A DNA stretch of 64,000 nucleotides from Rhodospirillales bacterium (lineage in GTDB: Bacteria; Pseudomonadota; Alphaproteobacteria; Acetobacterales; Acetobacteraceae). The translations under genes and the position numbers were made by a program. The DNA lies in NCBI GenBank assembly GCA_025352565.1, contig JANXTF010000118.1, positions 1 through 64,000 on the forward strand, in the 5' to 3' direction. Within the stretch, counting starts at the first letter, position 1. Each line of letters opens with the position of its first letter. The notes beneath the pieces were generated by a model. The model saw only the letters and a list, made by a program, of their open reading frames with translations. It did no database searches and was not told the origin of the DNA. Positions 52,851-61,762 of this stretch are shown here, in pieces.

Positions 52851-53299
52851 GGCGCGTCTCCCTGGCCTGGGTCGTTCGATGCCCAGTTATTTTCAATCCA
52901 CCACCAAGCAGCGATGTAGCAAAACAGTATGACCGGATCGCGCGCCTTGCAATTGGTTTTCACTGCTCGAATTGCGCGGGAGTCGCGGTGATCCCCGCAT
53001 CGTCATATCGCCGCGCGCGAGGTCGCGGGCGCCGACGTGTACGCCGCAAGCCCCCCGAACGACCAAGCCTCGCAAGCGGACACAGTGGACGGGCTTCCGG
53101 GCGTAGGCTACGCATGCCTGACCTGTAGGCCACGCGGTCGCAAATTGGGCATCACCGCCATGTCGGGGCGCACCGAGCAGATCATCAACGACCGCGCCGA
53201 GGCCATGCGTCTGGTGGCGGAACGCGAAGCGATCGGCCGGGTTGGCATGACAACGCGACAAGCCGAAATCGGCAAACGGCCCGAAATCGGCAAGCGGCA
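52851..53299. other. Intergenic region upstream of the TRAP operon and cytochrome gene
   Basis: This 449-base divergent gap has no gene I can support. A 47-codon open frame at 53160-53303 (starting MSGRTEQIINDRAEAMRL) has a protein-like composition but no recognised family and its end lies in a short tandem repeat. Promoters for the dctP-like gene (-) and the cytochrome gene (+) should be here. Confidence 0.4.
53263..53298. repeat. 18-base tandem repeat before the cytochrome gene
   Basis: Units 53263-53280 and 53281-53298 differ at one base and end directly at the TTG start (53300) of the cytochrome b561 fusion gene. Confidence 0.8.
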
Positions 53300-54454
53300 T
53301 TGAACGTGGACAGATCGGCCGCGCCTCGCTTCGTCCCGGTCTGGGACATCGGAGTCCGTGGCTTCCACTGGATGCTGGTCACCGCCGTACTGGTCGCCAT
53401 GTCGACCGGCTTGGTTTTTGGCCGCACGTCCCTGGCCTGGCATCTTGGCGCCGGCGTGGCGGTCGTGGTGCTGGTCGCCTGGCGGGTGATCTGGGGATTG
53501 CTCGGGCCGCGTTACGCGCGTTTCGCCAGCTTCGCCTACCGCCCCGCCGCCGTGATCGCCCATTTGCGGGACATGCTCCACGGCCGGCATCGACGCCATC
53601 TCGGCCACAATCCGCTCGGCGCCATGATGGTGTTCGCATTGCTCGCGGCGCTGACCGCGCTCGGATTAAGCGGCGCCATCAGCCTTGGCGGCATGCTCAA
53701 ACAAGGCCCGCTGCGCGCGTTCCTGTCGTATGCGACAGGGGTGCAGGTCTTGGATCTGCATTATTTGATGGCCCTGCTGCTGCTGGCGATGATCGGCGCT
53801 CACCTCGGCGGCGTGGCCTTCGAGAGCTGGCGCGGTCAGGAGAACCTGGTCGCCGCCATGCTGACCGGCGACAAATTGGCCCAGTTCCCCGAAGATGCCG
53901 CGCCGCCTGCCCGCGCCCACCCCCGCCTGGCGCTGGTGCTGTTGCTGGCCGTGCTGGCCACGGCCGCCGCGGCGACCGTGGCCCTGACGGCGCTGCCCGG
54001 CCGCGGCGCGCCGCCTGCGGCGCTCGACCCGGTTTTCGCCGAACAATGCGGCGCGTGCCATCTCGCCTTCCCCCCCAGCCTGGCGCCAAAATCCACCTGG
54101 AACGGCATTTTGGCCGACCTTGAACATCATTTCGGTGCGGACGCGACCCTGTCGCCCGGGCAGGTTACCCAGATCCGTAATTGGCTCGGCGCGAACGCCG
54201 CCGACCACTGGGACAATTTGCCATCGCACGTGCTGCGCCTCCCGGCGGCCGACGGATCGCGGCGCATCACCGACGCGCCAGGCTGGCGCCAGCGACACCA
54301 CGCTATCGCGGACACCGTGTTCGCGGCCAAACCCGTCTATCGCCGGAGCAATTGCATTGCCTGCCATGCCGACGCGGCAACCGGCCAGTTCGCGCCACAG
54401 GACATCGCGATCCCTGATGCAGCCGCGCCCCTCCGCGCCGCCGCCCCACCCTGA
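53300..54454 (+). CDS. Cytochrome b561 family protein fused to a diheme c domain
   Basis: A 384-residue membrane cytochrome from a TTG at 53300 (GTG 53306 is an alternative). Residues 15-190 form a four-helix b561-type domain with haem-ligand histidine candidates in RGFHWML, LAWHLGAG, DLHYLMA and IGAHLGG. A further helix near 215-235 leads to a periplasmic domain with two c-type haem sites, Cys250-Gly-Ala-Cys253-His254 and Cys352-Ile-Ala-Cys355-His356. It would pass electrons between quinol and a periplasmic partner. The DUF302 gene, convergent and 21 bases away, may be unrelated. Confidence 0.88.
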   Translation: MNVDRSAAPRFVPVWDIGVRGFHWMLVTAVLVAMSTGLVFGRTSLAWHLGAGVAVVVLVAWRVIWGLLGPRYARFASFAYRPAAVIAHLRDMLHGRHRRHLGHNPLGAMMVFALLAALTALGLSGAISLGGMLKQGPLRAFLSYATGVQVLDLHYLMALLLLAMIGAHLGGVAFESWRGQENLVAAMLTGDKLAQFPEDAAPPARAHPRLALVLLLAVLATAAAATVALTALPGRGAPPAALDPVFAEQCGACHLAFPPSLAPKSTWNGILADLEHHFGADATLSPGQVTQIRNWLGANAADHWDNLPSHVLRLPAADGSRRITDAPGWRQRHHAIADTVFAAKPVYRRSNCIACHADAATGQFAPQDIAIPDAAAPLRAAAPP

Positions 54455-54475
54455 CACGGGATCGCGGAGCGGCGC

Positions 54476-54925
54476 CTATCCCTTCGTGGCGCTGTCCAGC
54501 AGTCCGCGCACGACGCCCTGCATGGCCGCGATCGGCGCGTCACAGGTGGCGGGCAGGCCGTAACGCGCCTTCAACACCGCCGGGTCCGCCATGCCAAGCC
54601 AGACCTGACCCGCCTCGTCCTGCCAGGCGAGCGCCTTCAGCGGCAGGTCGATCCCGGTCCGCTGGTCGCAGACCATCAGCGGCGTGCCGCCCTGCGGCTT
54701 GCCGAAGACCGACAGCGCGGTGGGACGCAGCTTCAGTCCCACTCCTTGCGCGGCGCCGGCATGATCGACGCGCGCCACGATGAAGAAGCCGCCGGCCTTC
54801 GCCGCGGCCTCCACGCGGTCCAGCGTCTCCATGACGGTGCGGCTGCTTTTGACGGTCAACAGCTCTTCGGCCCGGGCCGCATGGGCCGACAGCAGAACGG
54901 CACAGACGATGGCAAAAAGCTTCAT
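54476..54925 (-). CDS. DUF302 domain exported protein
   Basis: A 149-residue protein with a signal peptide (MKLFAIVCAVLLSAHAARA) and a DUF302 domain: TVMETLDRVEAAAKAGGFFI, LRPTALSVFGKPQGGTPLM and LPLKALAWQDEAGQVWLG. The domain is common in periplasmic proteins but its role is not established. The ATG at 54925 gives the signal peptide, and a GGAG site lies upstream. It is 112 bases downstream of the sugar-type binding-protein gene on the same strand. Confidence 0.88.
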   Translation of the reverse strand: MKLFAIVCAVLLSAHAARAEELLTVKSSRTVMETLDRVEAAAKAGGFFIVARVDHAGAAQGVGLKLRPTALSVFGKPQGGTPLMVCDQRTGIDLPLKALAWQDEAGQVWLGMADPAVLKARYGLPATCDAPIAAMQGVVRGLLDSATKG

Positions 54926-55037
54926 GACGGGTCTCCTGGAAGGTTGGTGATCTTGGTTGTGCCATCGAAGCCGGTCGGCTTGAAGTGGATGCGGGGGCCA
55001 CGCACGCGGCACCCGCGACCGTCCATGCCTTCCGCCC

Positions 55038-56330
55038 CTATGCCTTCTGCGCCCGCTTGAGTTCCTGATCCGCGCGTGGCGCGGCTTTCGCCAAGGCGTC
55101 CTTCGGCAACTCGCCGCCCAGCACGCACGCCTGCACCATCTCCGATACGATCTGAACCACCGCTGGAAGCCCGATCACGCCAGGGAAAGGCTTCGCGAAC
55201 GGGATCGTATCGATGAACGCCTGGCCGAGCGGGTTCTTCGCCAGAAATTCCTTGAAGCCCGGATCGTCGATTGCCGCCTGCGAGTTGGGGATGGCACCGG
55301 TCTCGCCCGCCCAGCGCCCGCTGATGCCCGGCTGCACCCACCATTGGCAGAACTTCGCCGCAGCCTCCTTGTTCTTGCTCGAACTCGAGATCGTCCAGTA
55401 ATTGCCGGCGAAATGCGCCCCGCGCGTCACCCGCTTCGGTGGCGGCGCCGAGGCGGTGCGCACCTTCGAGGCCAGGATGTTGGCGGTAAAGACCGGGTAA
55501 AGCAGGACCGATCCGACTTTGTGCGTCGCCCAATCGTTCCAACTCTGTGCATCGGTATAGGCCTTACGCGGCGAGATCTTGTGTTTGTTAACGGCGTCCG
55601 CAAAGAACGAAAGCGTGTCGAGGCCGGCCGCGGAGTTGAACGCGGATGCCTTTCCGTCAGGCGTGACGAGATCGCCCCCGGCGGCAACCATGAAGCTCCA
55701 GAACGCCTGCGCCGTGCCGAATCCTGGCTGGTTGCCCAGTTCGAGGCCCCAGCTACCTTCCGCCGCGTTGGTCATCTTCCCGGCGGCCGCGATCAGGTCG
55801 TCCCAGGTCTCTGGCAGCTTGCTCGGATCGAGGCCGGCCTTCTCGAACAGTTCGAGGTTGTAGCACATGGCGCCAAGGCCGGCATTGACCGGAACGCCAT
55901 AGCGCTGACCGTCGTAGATCGTGATCGGATCGAAGTTTTTCAGCGTCGTCGGGTGTAGTTTGACCAAGTCGTCAAGTGGAATGATCACCTTGTTGCGTGC
56001 GAAATCGGGCGGCACGTAGCCGGGCGCGTGAAAAATATCCGGGGCGGCACCCGCCGCCACCGCGGCGAGGTATTTCGGCAGTATATCGGACGGTCCAAAC
56101 GAACTCGCCTTCACCTCGATGTCCGGGTTCGCCTCTTGGAACGTCGCGATGAACCGCTTCAGTATCTCGAAATTGACGCCGGCGAAATGCGACCAGACCG
56201 TGACCGTGTGCTTCGTCGTCTGCGCCGGTGCGCGCGACGGCAGCCCGGTTATGGCCAAGCCGGTCGCGGTTCCCGCCGCCGTCTTGAGAAACGTCCGTCT
56301 GCCGGTTGTGCCGATGTGCCGCTGCGCCAT
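55038..56330 (-). CDS. Sugar-type ABC transporter substrate-binding protein (UgpB-like, family 1)
   Basis: A 430-residue binding protein with a twin-arginine signal (TGRRTFLKTAAG, Arg11-Arg12) and cleavage after SRAPAQ. The mature start VTVWSHFAGVNFEILKRF and the segments APDIFHAPGYVPPDFA, YGVPVNAGLGAMCYN and WDDLIAAAGKMT fit family 1 binding proteins for sugars or glycerol phosphate. The two permease genes are upstream on the same strand. No ATPase is encoded in this cluster, so a shared MsmK/UgpC-type ATPase from elsewhere is expected. Confidence 0.9.
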   Translation of the reverse strand: MAQRHIGTTGRRTFLKTAAGTATGLAITGLPSRAPAQTTKHTVTVWSHFAGVNFEILKRFIATFQEANPDIEVKASSFGPSDILPKYLAAVAAGAAPDIFHAPGYVPPDFARNKVIIPLDDLVKLHPTTLKNFDPITIYDGQRYGVPVNAGLGAMCYNLELFEKAGLDPSKLPETWDDLIAAAGKMTNAAEGSWGLELGNQPGFGTAQAFWSFMVAAGGDLVTPDGKASAFNSAAGLDTLSFFADAVNKHKISPRKAYTDAQSWNDWATHKVGSVLLYPVFTANILASKVRTASAPPPKRVTRGAHFAGNYWTISSSSKNKEAAAKFCQWWVQPGISGRWAGETGAIPNSQAAIDDPGFKEFLAKNPLGQAFIDTIPFAKPFPGVIGLPAVVQIVSEMVQACVLGGELPKDALAKAAPRADQELKRAQKA

Positions 56331-56384
56331 GGTTTATCCCTCCCCGTTTTTCGATGGCCTGTCTTGGTGGAAACCCCGAAATCC

Positions 56385-57260
56385 TTACCCCTTCATCCCG
56401 CTCATCGCGACGCCCTTCACGAAGTAGCGCTGCAGGAGAAGGTAGATCGCGACTGTCGGAAACACCGAAAGCGTGATGATGGCCATGATCACTCCCCAAT
56501 CCGCCGCCTCCGCCTGCTTCATCGCGGCGATCAGCATCTGAATGGTCTGCATGTCCTCGGACTGCACCACGATCAGCGGCCAGAAGAACTCGTTCCAGGA
56601 CGTCGTGAAGGTGAAGATGGCCAAGGTCGCCGCCGCCGGACCGAGATGCGGCAGGCAGACCTGCAACAGGATGCGGAGCCGCCCGCAGCCGTCGATCAAT
56701 GCAGCCTCCTCCAACTCGCGCGGCAAGCTCAGCATGAACTGGCGCATCATGAAAATGCCGAGCGGCGTGACCGCGCGCGGCACGATCAATCCCTGATAGG
56801 TGTTGATCCAACCAAGCCACTTCATCAGGATGAAGGTCGGGATCATGGTGACCTGGCTCGGGATCATCATGGCACCCAGCACCAGAAGGAACACGGTGTC
56901 GCGCCCTCTGAAGCGCAATCGCGCGAACGGGTAGGCGGTGAAGATGCTGGTGACGACGACCGCGATCGTCTCGCCACCGGCCATGATGATGCTGTTCAGG
57001 ATCGCCGGCAGCACCGGCGTGCTCGTCAGCGTCGTGGCGTAGTTGCTCAGGGTCGCATGGGCGGGGATCAGCTGGATCGAGGACGAGAAGATGTCGGCAT
57101 TCGACTTCAGCGATGCCGATACCATCCAGACGTAGGGCAGCAGCGTAATGAGCGCGGCGACGATCAGCATTGCCTGCAACAGCAGCAACATCAGGCGCGA
57201 GTGGTCGTCGCCCGTGCGCGTCTGAAGCCAGCCGATCCGTTTCGCGCCAATCCGGTTCAT
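56385..57260 (-). CDS. Sugar-type ABC transporter permease (UgpE/MalG-like)
   Basis: A 291-residue permease from the ATG at 57260, which overlaps the stop of the upstream permease gene. Six hydrophobic segments are visible. The EAA loop reads EEAALIDGCGRLRILLQVCL near residue 193 and FTTSWNEFFWPLIV follows, both diagnostic of MalG-type subunits. The open frame continues upstream without similarity. Confidence 0.92.
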   Translation of the reverse strand: MNRIGAKRIGWLQTRTGDDHSRLMLLLLQAMLIVAALITLLPYVWMVSASLKSNADIFSSSIQLIPAHATLSNYATTLTSTPVLPAILNSIIMAGGETIAVVVTSIFTAYPFARLRFRGRDTVFLLVLGAMMIPSQVTMIPTFILMKWLGWINTYQGLIVPRAVTPLGIFMMRQFMLSLPRELEEAALIDGCGRLRILLQVCLPHLGPAAATLAIFTFTTSWNEFFWPLIVVQSEDMQTIQMLIAAMKQAEAADWGVIMAIITLSVFPTVAIYLLLQRYFVKGVAMSGMKG

Positions 57261-58159
57261 GCGTCGGCCTGCTTGCCGAACAGTTTGAACTGCGCCAGCG
57301 TCAGCACGAAGATGATGAAGAACAGCACGTATCCGACAGCACTGGCGTAACCCATGCGGAAATACGTGAACGCCTGCTGATACAGATAGAACACGATCAC
57401 GGACGTCGATCCCGCCGGACCGCCGCCGGTCATGACATAGACGAGCGCGAAGACCTGGAATGACAGGATCACCGACATCACGGTGACGAACAGGATCGTC
57501 GGCCGCAGCATCGGCAGAGTGATCCTCCAAAAGCAATCCGCTGCGGTCGCGCCATCGATCCGCGCGGCCTCGTAGTAACTGATGTCGATGCCTTGCAGCC
57601 CAGCCAGGAAGATCGTGGCGAAATAGCCGACATTTCGCCACGCCGCGGTTATCACGAGCGCCGGCAACGCCATTTGCGGGTCCGCCAGCCAAAGCGGGCC
57701 CTCGATCCCGATACCGCGCAGAAGCTGGTTAATCAGGCCGTATTGCGGATCGAACAACCAGACCCAGACGATCCCGATTGCGACCAGCGAGGTTACCGCG
57801 GGCAGATAGAGGATCGTCCGATACAGCTTGATGAACTTCAGCTTCAGATCGAGCAGCATGGCTGCGACCAGCGAGAACACCAGGATGCAGACGGTGATCG
57901 AGATGGTGAAGATCGTGGTCTGCAGCAGGCTTCGGACGAATGTTTCATCGTCGAGCAGCGCTTCGTAGTTCGCCATCCCGACCCACTCAGCCGTCGCGGA
58001 TGTCAAGTTCCAGTCTCGGAAGCTGAGCATAAAAGAATAGACGACCGGGAAGCCGACGAAGAGCGCAAAGAAGACTGTTGCCGGCAGCAGCGACAACCAC
58101 GCGAAGCGGGCTTCCGCCGCCCGCATCGCGCCGGCACGCGGCCGCCGCGTGCGCGGCAT
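57257..58159 (-). CDS. Sugar-type ABC transporter permease (UgpA/MalF-like)
   Basis: A 300-residue permease; ATG 58159 is used, and a GTG at 58204 would add 15 residues. Segments LPATVFFALFVGFPVVYSFM, WVGMANYEALLDDETFVRSL, the EAA loop YYEAARIDGATAADCFWRIT near residue 207 and FALVYVMTGGGPAGST are typical of MalF/UgpA. It is the first gene of the sugar-type cluster. The 275 bases upstream, to the lipocalin-like gene, hold no gene that I can support and probably the promoter. Confidence 0.9.
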   Translation of the reverse strand: MPRTRRPRAGAMRAAEARFAWLSLLPATVFFALFVGFPVVYSFMLSFRDWNLTSATAEWVGMANYEALLDDETFVRSLLQTTIFTISITVCILVFSLVAAMLLDLKLKFIKLYRTILYLPAVTSLVAIGIVWVWLFDPQYGLINQLLRGIGIEGPLWLADPQMALPALVITAAWRNVGYFATIFLAGLQGIDISYYEAARIDGATAADCFWRITLPMLRPTILFVTVMSVILSFQVFALVYVMTGGGPAGSTSVIVFYLYQQAFTYFRMGYASAVGYVLFFIIFVLTLAQFKLFGKQADA

Positions 58160-58479
58160 GCCCGTGTAGACGGGCGACCGCGTGGTTTCCGCGGCGCCGC
58201 TCACGCCCCGACGCCTGCTGGTTCGCGCTTGGCTGTCGCGCGTAACGTCGTCATGTACGGCGGCGCGCAAGGGTCGGCGCACCAGCGCGACGCTCGTTGC
58301 CCAAGAATCGTGCCATCCATACCCAGCTTCCGAACCCCCGGGGCAACTTTGACCGTTTCTTGGGATAACCGTCCCATACTTCCACGACCAAGGCAATTTC
58401 CCCGAATCAGGCGGCGACCGCTGGGGAGTTATCGACCCGCTGATTTGGATACCCTACCCATTGTCCATGCCGTGAGACG

Positions 58480-58872
58480 CTAGCCGATCTTCTCCCAAAC
58501 CAATTGCCGATGCTGCATCAGCCCCCGCCACGGCCGCGGCGGTGGGCGGAGCACCATGCGGCTCCCCTCCATGCTCACCGCACGCACCTGGTCCGACCCC
58601 ATCCGCGCCGGCTCCGCGGTCGCATCGACCCGCGTCACAAGCGTGACGCCATCGAAATTATAGGTGCCGCAGTAGGAGGTGTATTCGCGCCGCTCGGTCG
58701 CAGGCACCTCGCCTCCCTGGCACAGCACCGCGACCATGCGGCCGGTGGTGTCGAAGCTGACCACCCCCAGACCTGTGCCGCCATAAGGGGGTGGCAGGAC
58801 GGTGCCGTCGGCGGCGTGCGCGCGCGTTTCCACCAGTTTCCAGGTGCCGATCAGCAGGGCGGGATCAATCAT
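58480..58872 (-). CDS. Lipocalin-like domain protein
   Basis: A 130-residue small beta-barrel protein of the lipocalin-like (PF13924-type) group. Typical features are the start LLIGTWKLVETRAHAADGTV, GVVSFDTTGRMVAVL and SYCGTYNFDG. No signal peptide, so probably cytoplasmic. Family members are often found next to catabolic or CoA genes and may bind small hydrophobic ligands. It begins 12 bases after the MmgE/PrpD gene. Confidence 0.82.
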   Translation of the reverse strand: MIDPALLIGTWKLVETRAHAADGTVLPPPYGGTGLGVVSFDTTGRMVAVLCQGGEVPATERREYTSYCGTYNFDGVTLVTRVDATAEPARMGSDQVRAVSMEGSRMVLRPPPRPWRGLMQHRQLVWEKIG

Positions 58873-58884
58873 CTCAACTCTCCT

Positions 58885-60246
58885 TCACGCGACGAGGCCC
58901 AGCAACTCCTGCAACGCCGCGCCTTGCCGGTTCAGCGTTGCCAGCACCCGATCCGCCGCCACGCGGCCTTGCGCGCACATGGCGAACTTCGCCAGCTGAT
59001 CCGCCTCGGTCGCTGGATTTTGCGGCATGCCGCGATGGTGGTCCATCGTCGCCTGTGCCTCGCTTCCATCCCGCAGGCGCACCCACACCGTCACCGGCAG
59101 TTCCAACGCCCGCTCGCGCACGCCCGGCACGTGCTCGTCATACTCTGGCGGCACCACGAAGCGGCTGCACTCCATCAGCCGGCGTACCGGCGGGCGCATC
59201 ACCGCCGCGTCGGTGAACGACGAGAGCTTCGGGCCGTCATCCACGAAGGTCGCCGCGACGCAGTAGTGCATGGACGGCTTGGCCTGCAGCGCGTTGGTTG
59301 GCCGCGTGTGGATCAAGGTACGCGGCAGGATGTAGCTGACGCGAAATTCCATTTCGACGATGGCATCGGCCGTCACGCCGTGGTCGCGCATCAGCGCCAG
59401 CGCGCAATCCACGCCATACAGGGTCGGCTGGCCACAGGGGTAGAGCTTCAGGATCGGGCCAGGATCGACGATCGCCGGGGGCGCGCCAATTTGAGCGATC
59501 ATGGCGAGGAAGGCGGGCTCGCTCCATTCGCGGCTCAGCGCCTCGCCATAGGAGTTGGGCTGGCCGAAAATATCGGGATGCGCGGTGAAGCCCGCCTGCG
59601 CCAGGCGAGCGGCACGCACGGCGTTGGCCGCCGCCTCGCCGCAATGCAGCGACATCGTCATGGAGCCGAAATTACGCCGAAGCCCGCCCGCCAGGGAAGC
59701 CGCGATGCCGACCGCGATGCAGGTCCGGGTCTCGTCGAGTTCCAGCAGCAGGGCACAGGCGATGACGGCGCCGATGGTGCCTTGCGTGTTGGTGGCGTGC
59801 CAGCCGGCTTCGTAAGCGGACGGGTTGAGCACGCGCCCAAGGCGGCACTCCACCTCATAGCCGACCACGAAGGCGCTCAACGCGTCGGTGATGCTGGCGC
59901 CCAGGCTTTCGGCGATGGCGAACACCGCGGGCATCAGGGGCGCCGTGGGGTGGCCCCACATCGGCCCGCTATTGTCGTCGAACAGCAAGAGGGCCGTCAT
60001 CATGCCGTTGACGCGGGCCGCCGCCTCCTCGGGCAGCCGGCCGCCCCCGATGACGCTGCTGCCGCCGGCCGGCGCGGGCGGCACGGTGACGTGCTTGAGA
60101 ATGCCAATCGCCTCGTCTCCGGCTGCCGCCAGCGCCACGGCAAGACCGTCGAACACGCAGCGCCGCGCCTGGGCCAGCGCCGCCTCCGTGACGCCGGTGG
60201 CATAAAAGCGGCGGCACGCCCGCACCAGGCTCAGCGTAACGCTCAC
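58885..60246 (-). CDS. MmgE/PrpD family protein, full length
   Basis: A 453-residue member of the 2-methylcitrate dehydratase/cis-aconitate decarboxylase-like family. The start is a GTG at 60246 that overlaps the permease stop. The central helical domain is complete: MMTALLLFDDNSGPMWGHPT near residue 81 carries the D..D...HP residues, and GYEVECRLGRVLNPSAYEAG follows. The C-terminal lid domain begins near 270. It serves as a direct reference for the internally deleted paralogue at 28796-29932. The coupled Ssu/Tau-type importer probably supplies its substrate. Confidence 0.9.
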   Translation of the reverse strand: MSVTLSLVRACRRFYATGVTEAALAQARRCVFDGLAVALAAAGDEAIGILKHVTVPPAPAGGSSVIGGGRLPEEAAARVNGMMTALLLFDDNSGPMWGHPTAPLMPAVFAIAESLGASITDALSAFVVGYEVECRLGRVLNPSAYEAGWHATNTQGTIGAVIACALLLELDETRTCIAVGIAASLAGGLRRNFGSMTMSLHCGEAAANAVRAARLAQAGFTAHPDIFGQPNSYGEALSREWSEPAFLAMIAQIGAPPAIVDPGPILKLYPCGQPTLYGVDCALALMRDHGVTADAIVEMEFRVSYILPRTLIHTRPTNALQAKPSMHYCVAATFVDDGPKLSSFTDAAVMRPPVRRLMECSRFVVPPEYDEHVPGVRERALELPVTVWVRLRDGSEAQATMDHHRGMPQNPATEADQLAKFAMCAQGRVAADRVLATLNRQGAALQELLGLVA

Positions 60247-61016
60247 AGCCGCATTTCCCCGCCGCGCCAGCGCCATCCGGCGCGCGCCACGCGGCGCAGG
60301 CCAACATCGAGGCAGCCGACGATCAGGATCACCACGGCCAGCCCGGCGAACACCTGGGTCATGTCCAGCATCTCCTTGCCATAAACGATGAGGTAGCCGA
60401 GCCCGCGATCGGCGCCGAGATATTCGCCGATGACCGCGGCGGCGAAGGCATAGCCGACCGACAGCCGCAGCCCGGCGATGATCCACAGGAAGGCTTGCGG
60501 CAGATGCACATGCCACAGCAGCGCCAAACCACGTCCGCCCATCACCCTGGCATTGGCGATCAGCATCTGGTTCCCGGCGCGCATGCCCGAATAGACGCCG
60601 AAGAAGATGAAGAAGAACACCACCGAGGCGGCTAGCGCGATCTTGGACGACATGCCGAAACCGAACCAGGCGATCAGCAATGGCGCGAAGGCGAGGCGGG
60701 GCAGCGCGTTGCCAACCGTCATCAGCGGCAGCAGCGCGCGCTGCGCCGTCGCCCACAGCCCGCACAGCAGCCCGAAACCGGCTCCCAGCACCGCGCCGAT
60801 CACCAGCCCCGCGAGCGCCTCGGTGCCGGTGACCAGCACATGGCCCGGCAGTTCGCCATCGGCGATCCACTCCCAGACCCGCTGCCCCACCAGAGAAGGG
60901 CTGCTGATAAAGAACGGATCGGCCCAACCGACCAGCGGCAGCCCCTGCCACAGCAGCAGCAGACCCAGGACCACTGCCAGACGCTCGATCGCGACGCGCG
61001 TCAGAACACCCGCCAA
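60243..61016 (-). CDS. Ssu/Tau-type ABC transporter permease 2
   Basis: A 257-residue permease of the SsuC/TauC family from a TTG at 61016 that lies inside the end of the preceding permease gene (16-base overlap). About six hydrophobic segments; the EAA-type loop is ANARVMGGRGLALLWHVHLP near residue 152, followed by GYAFAAAVIGEYLGADRGLG. The presence of two different permeases suggests a heterodimeric channel, as in some pyrimidine or thiamine-precursor importers. Confidence 0.88.
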   Translation of the reverse strand: MAGVLTRVAIERLAVVLGLLLLWQGLPLVGWADPFFISSPSLVGQRVWEWIADGELPGHVLVTGTEALAGLVIGAVLGAGFGLLCGLWATAQRALLPLMTVGNALPRLAFAPLLIAWFGFGMSSKIALAASVVFFFIFFGVYSGMRAGNQMLIANARVMGGRGLALLWHVHLPQAFLWIIAGLRLSVGYAFAAAVIGEYLGADRGLGYLIVYGKEMLDMTQVFAGLAVVILIVGCLDVGLRRVARAGWRWRGGEMRL

Positions 61017-61762
61017 TGCGATCCACGACGTTCCAGCGGCGCGAGGATCGCGACATCGATCAGCACCACGATCACGGCGGCGAAGAACAGCCCGGCCATG
61101 ATCCAGTCCGGCTTTACCGCCGACTGGCCGGCGGCGACGATCCAACCCAGCCCCTTGGTGGCACCCAGCAATTCGCAGACGATCGCCGCGGTAAACGCCT
61201 GGCCGATGCTGATGCGCATGGCGCTGACCACCCAGACCAGGGCTGCCGGCAGATAGACATGCCGTGTCAGGTCGCTCGTGCCCGCCCCCATCACCCTTGC
61301 ATTATCGACGATGGTGCGATCGACCTCCTTCAGTCCGGCGGAAAGGCTGAGCAGGGTGATGGTGAACACCACCAGGGTCACCAGCATGACCTTGGACGCG
61401 AGGTCGATGCCGAACATCAGCACGGCGAAGGGGGCGAGGATGGCGCGCGGGGCGGCGTTGAGCAGCACCACCAGCGGATCGCACAACTCGGCCAGGCGCG
61501 GGCGGAAGAAGAACAGGAAGGCGACCGCCATTCCGGCCACGGTGCCGCAAACATAGCCCAACCCAACCTCGACGAAGGTGGCCGCCACATGCGGCAGGAT
61601 GTAGCCCGAGCGGGTCCACTCCCAGATCAACGCCGCCACGACCCATGGCCGGCTCAGGTAGCGCGGATCGGCCAGGCCAAACCGGGTCGCTCCGTCCCAG
61701 GCGAGCAGGAGCGTCGCCACCACCAGGAACGGACTCGCGGCGCCCAGCCAGCGCCTAGCCAT
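61001..61762 (-). CDS. Ssu/Tau-type ABC transporter permease 1
   Basis: A 253-residue permease of the same family, from the ATG at 61762 (upstream open codons show no similarity). Key segments are LLNAAPRAILAPFAVLMFGI near residue 101, DNARVMGAGTSDLTRHVYLP near 155 and GQAFTAAIVCELLGATKGLG near 187. It overlaps the ATPase gene end by eight bases. Confidence 0.88.
   Translation of the reverse strand: MARRWLGAASPFLVVATLLLAWDGATRFGLADPRYLSRPWVVAALIWEWTRSGYILPHVAATFVEVGLGYVCGTVAGMAVAFLFFFRPRLAELCDPLVVLLNAAPRAILAPFAVLMFGIDLASKVMLVTLVVFTITLLSLSAGLKEVDRTIVDNARVMGAGTSDLTRHVYLPAALVWVVSAMRISIGQAFTAAIVCELLGATKGLGWIVAAGQSAVKPDWIMAGLFFAAVIVVLIDVAILAPLERRGSHWRVF

Noticed and set aside
53160-53303. 47-codon open frame before the cytochrome gene
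   Set aside because: No family, no clear ribosome site, and its end lies in an 18-base tandem repeat; kept only as a note in the intergenic entry.
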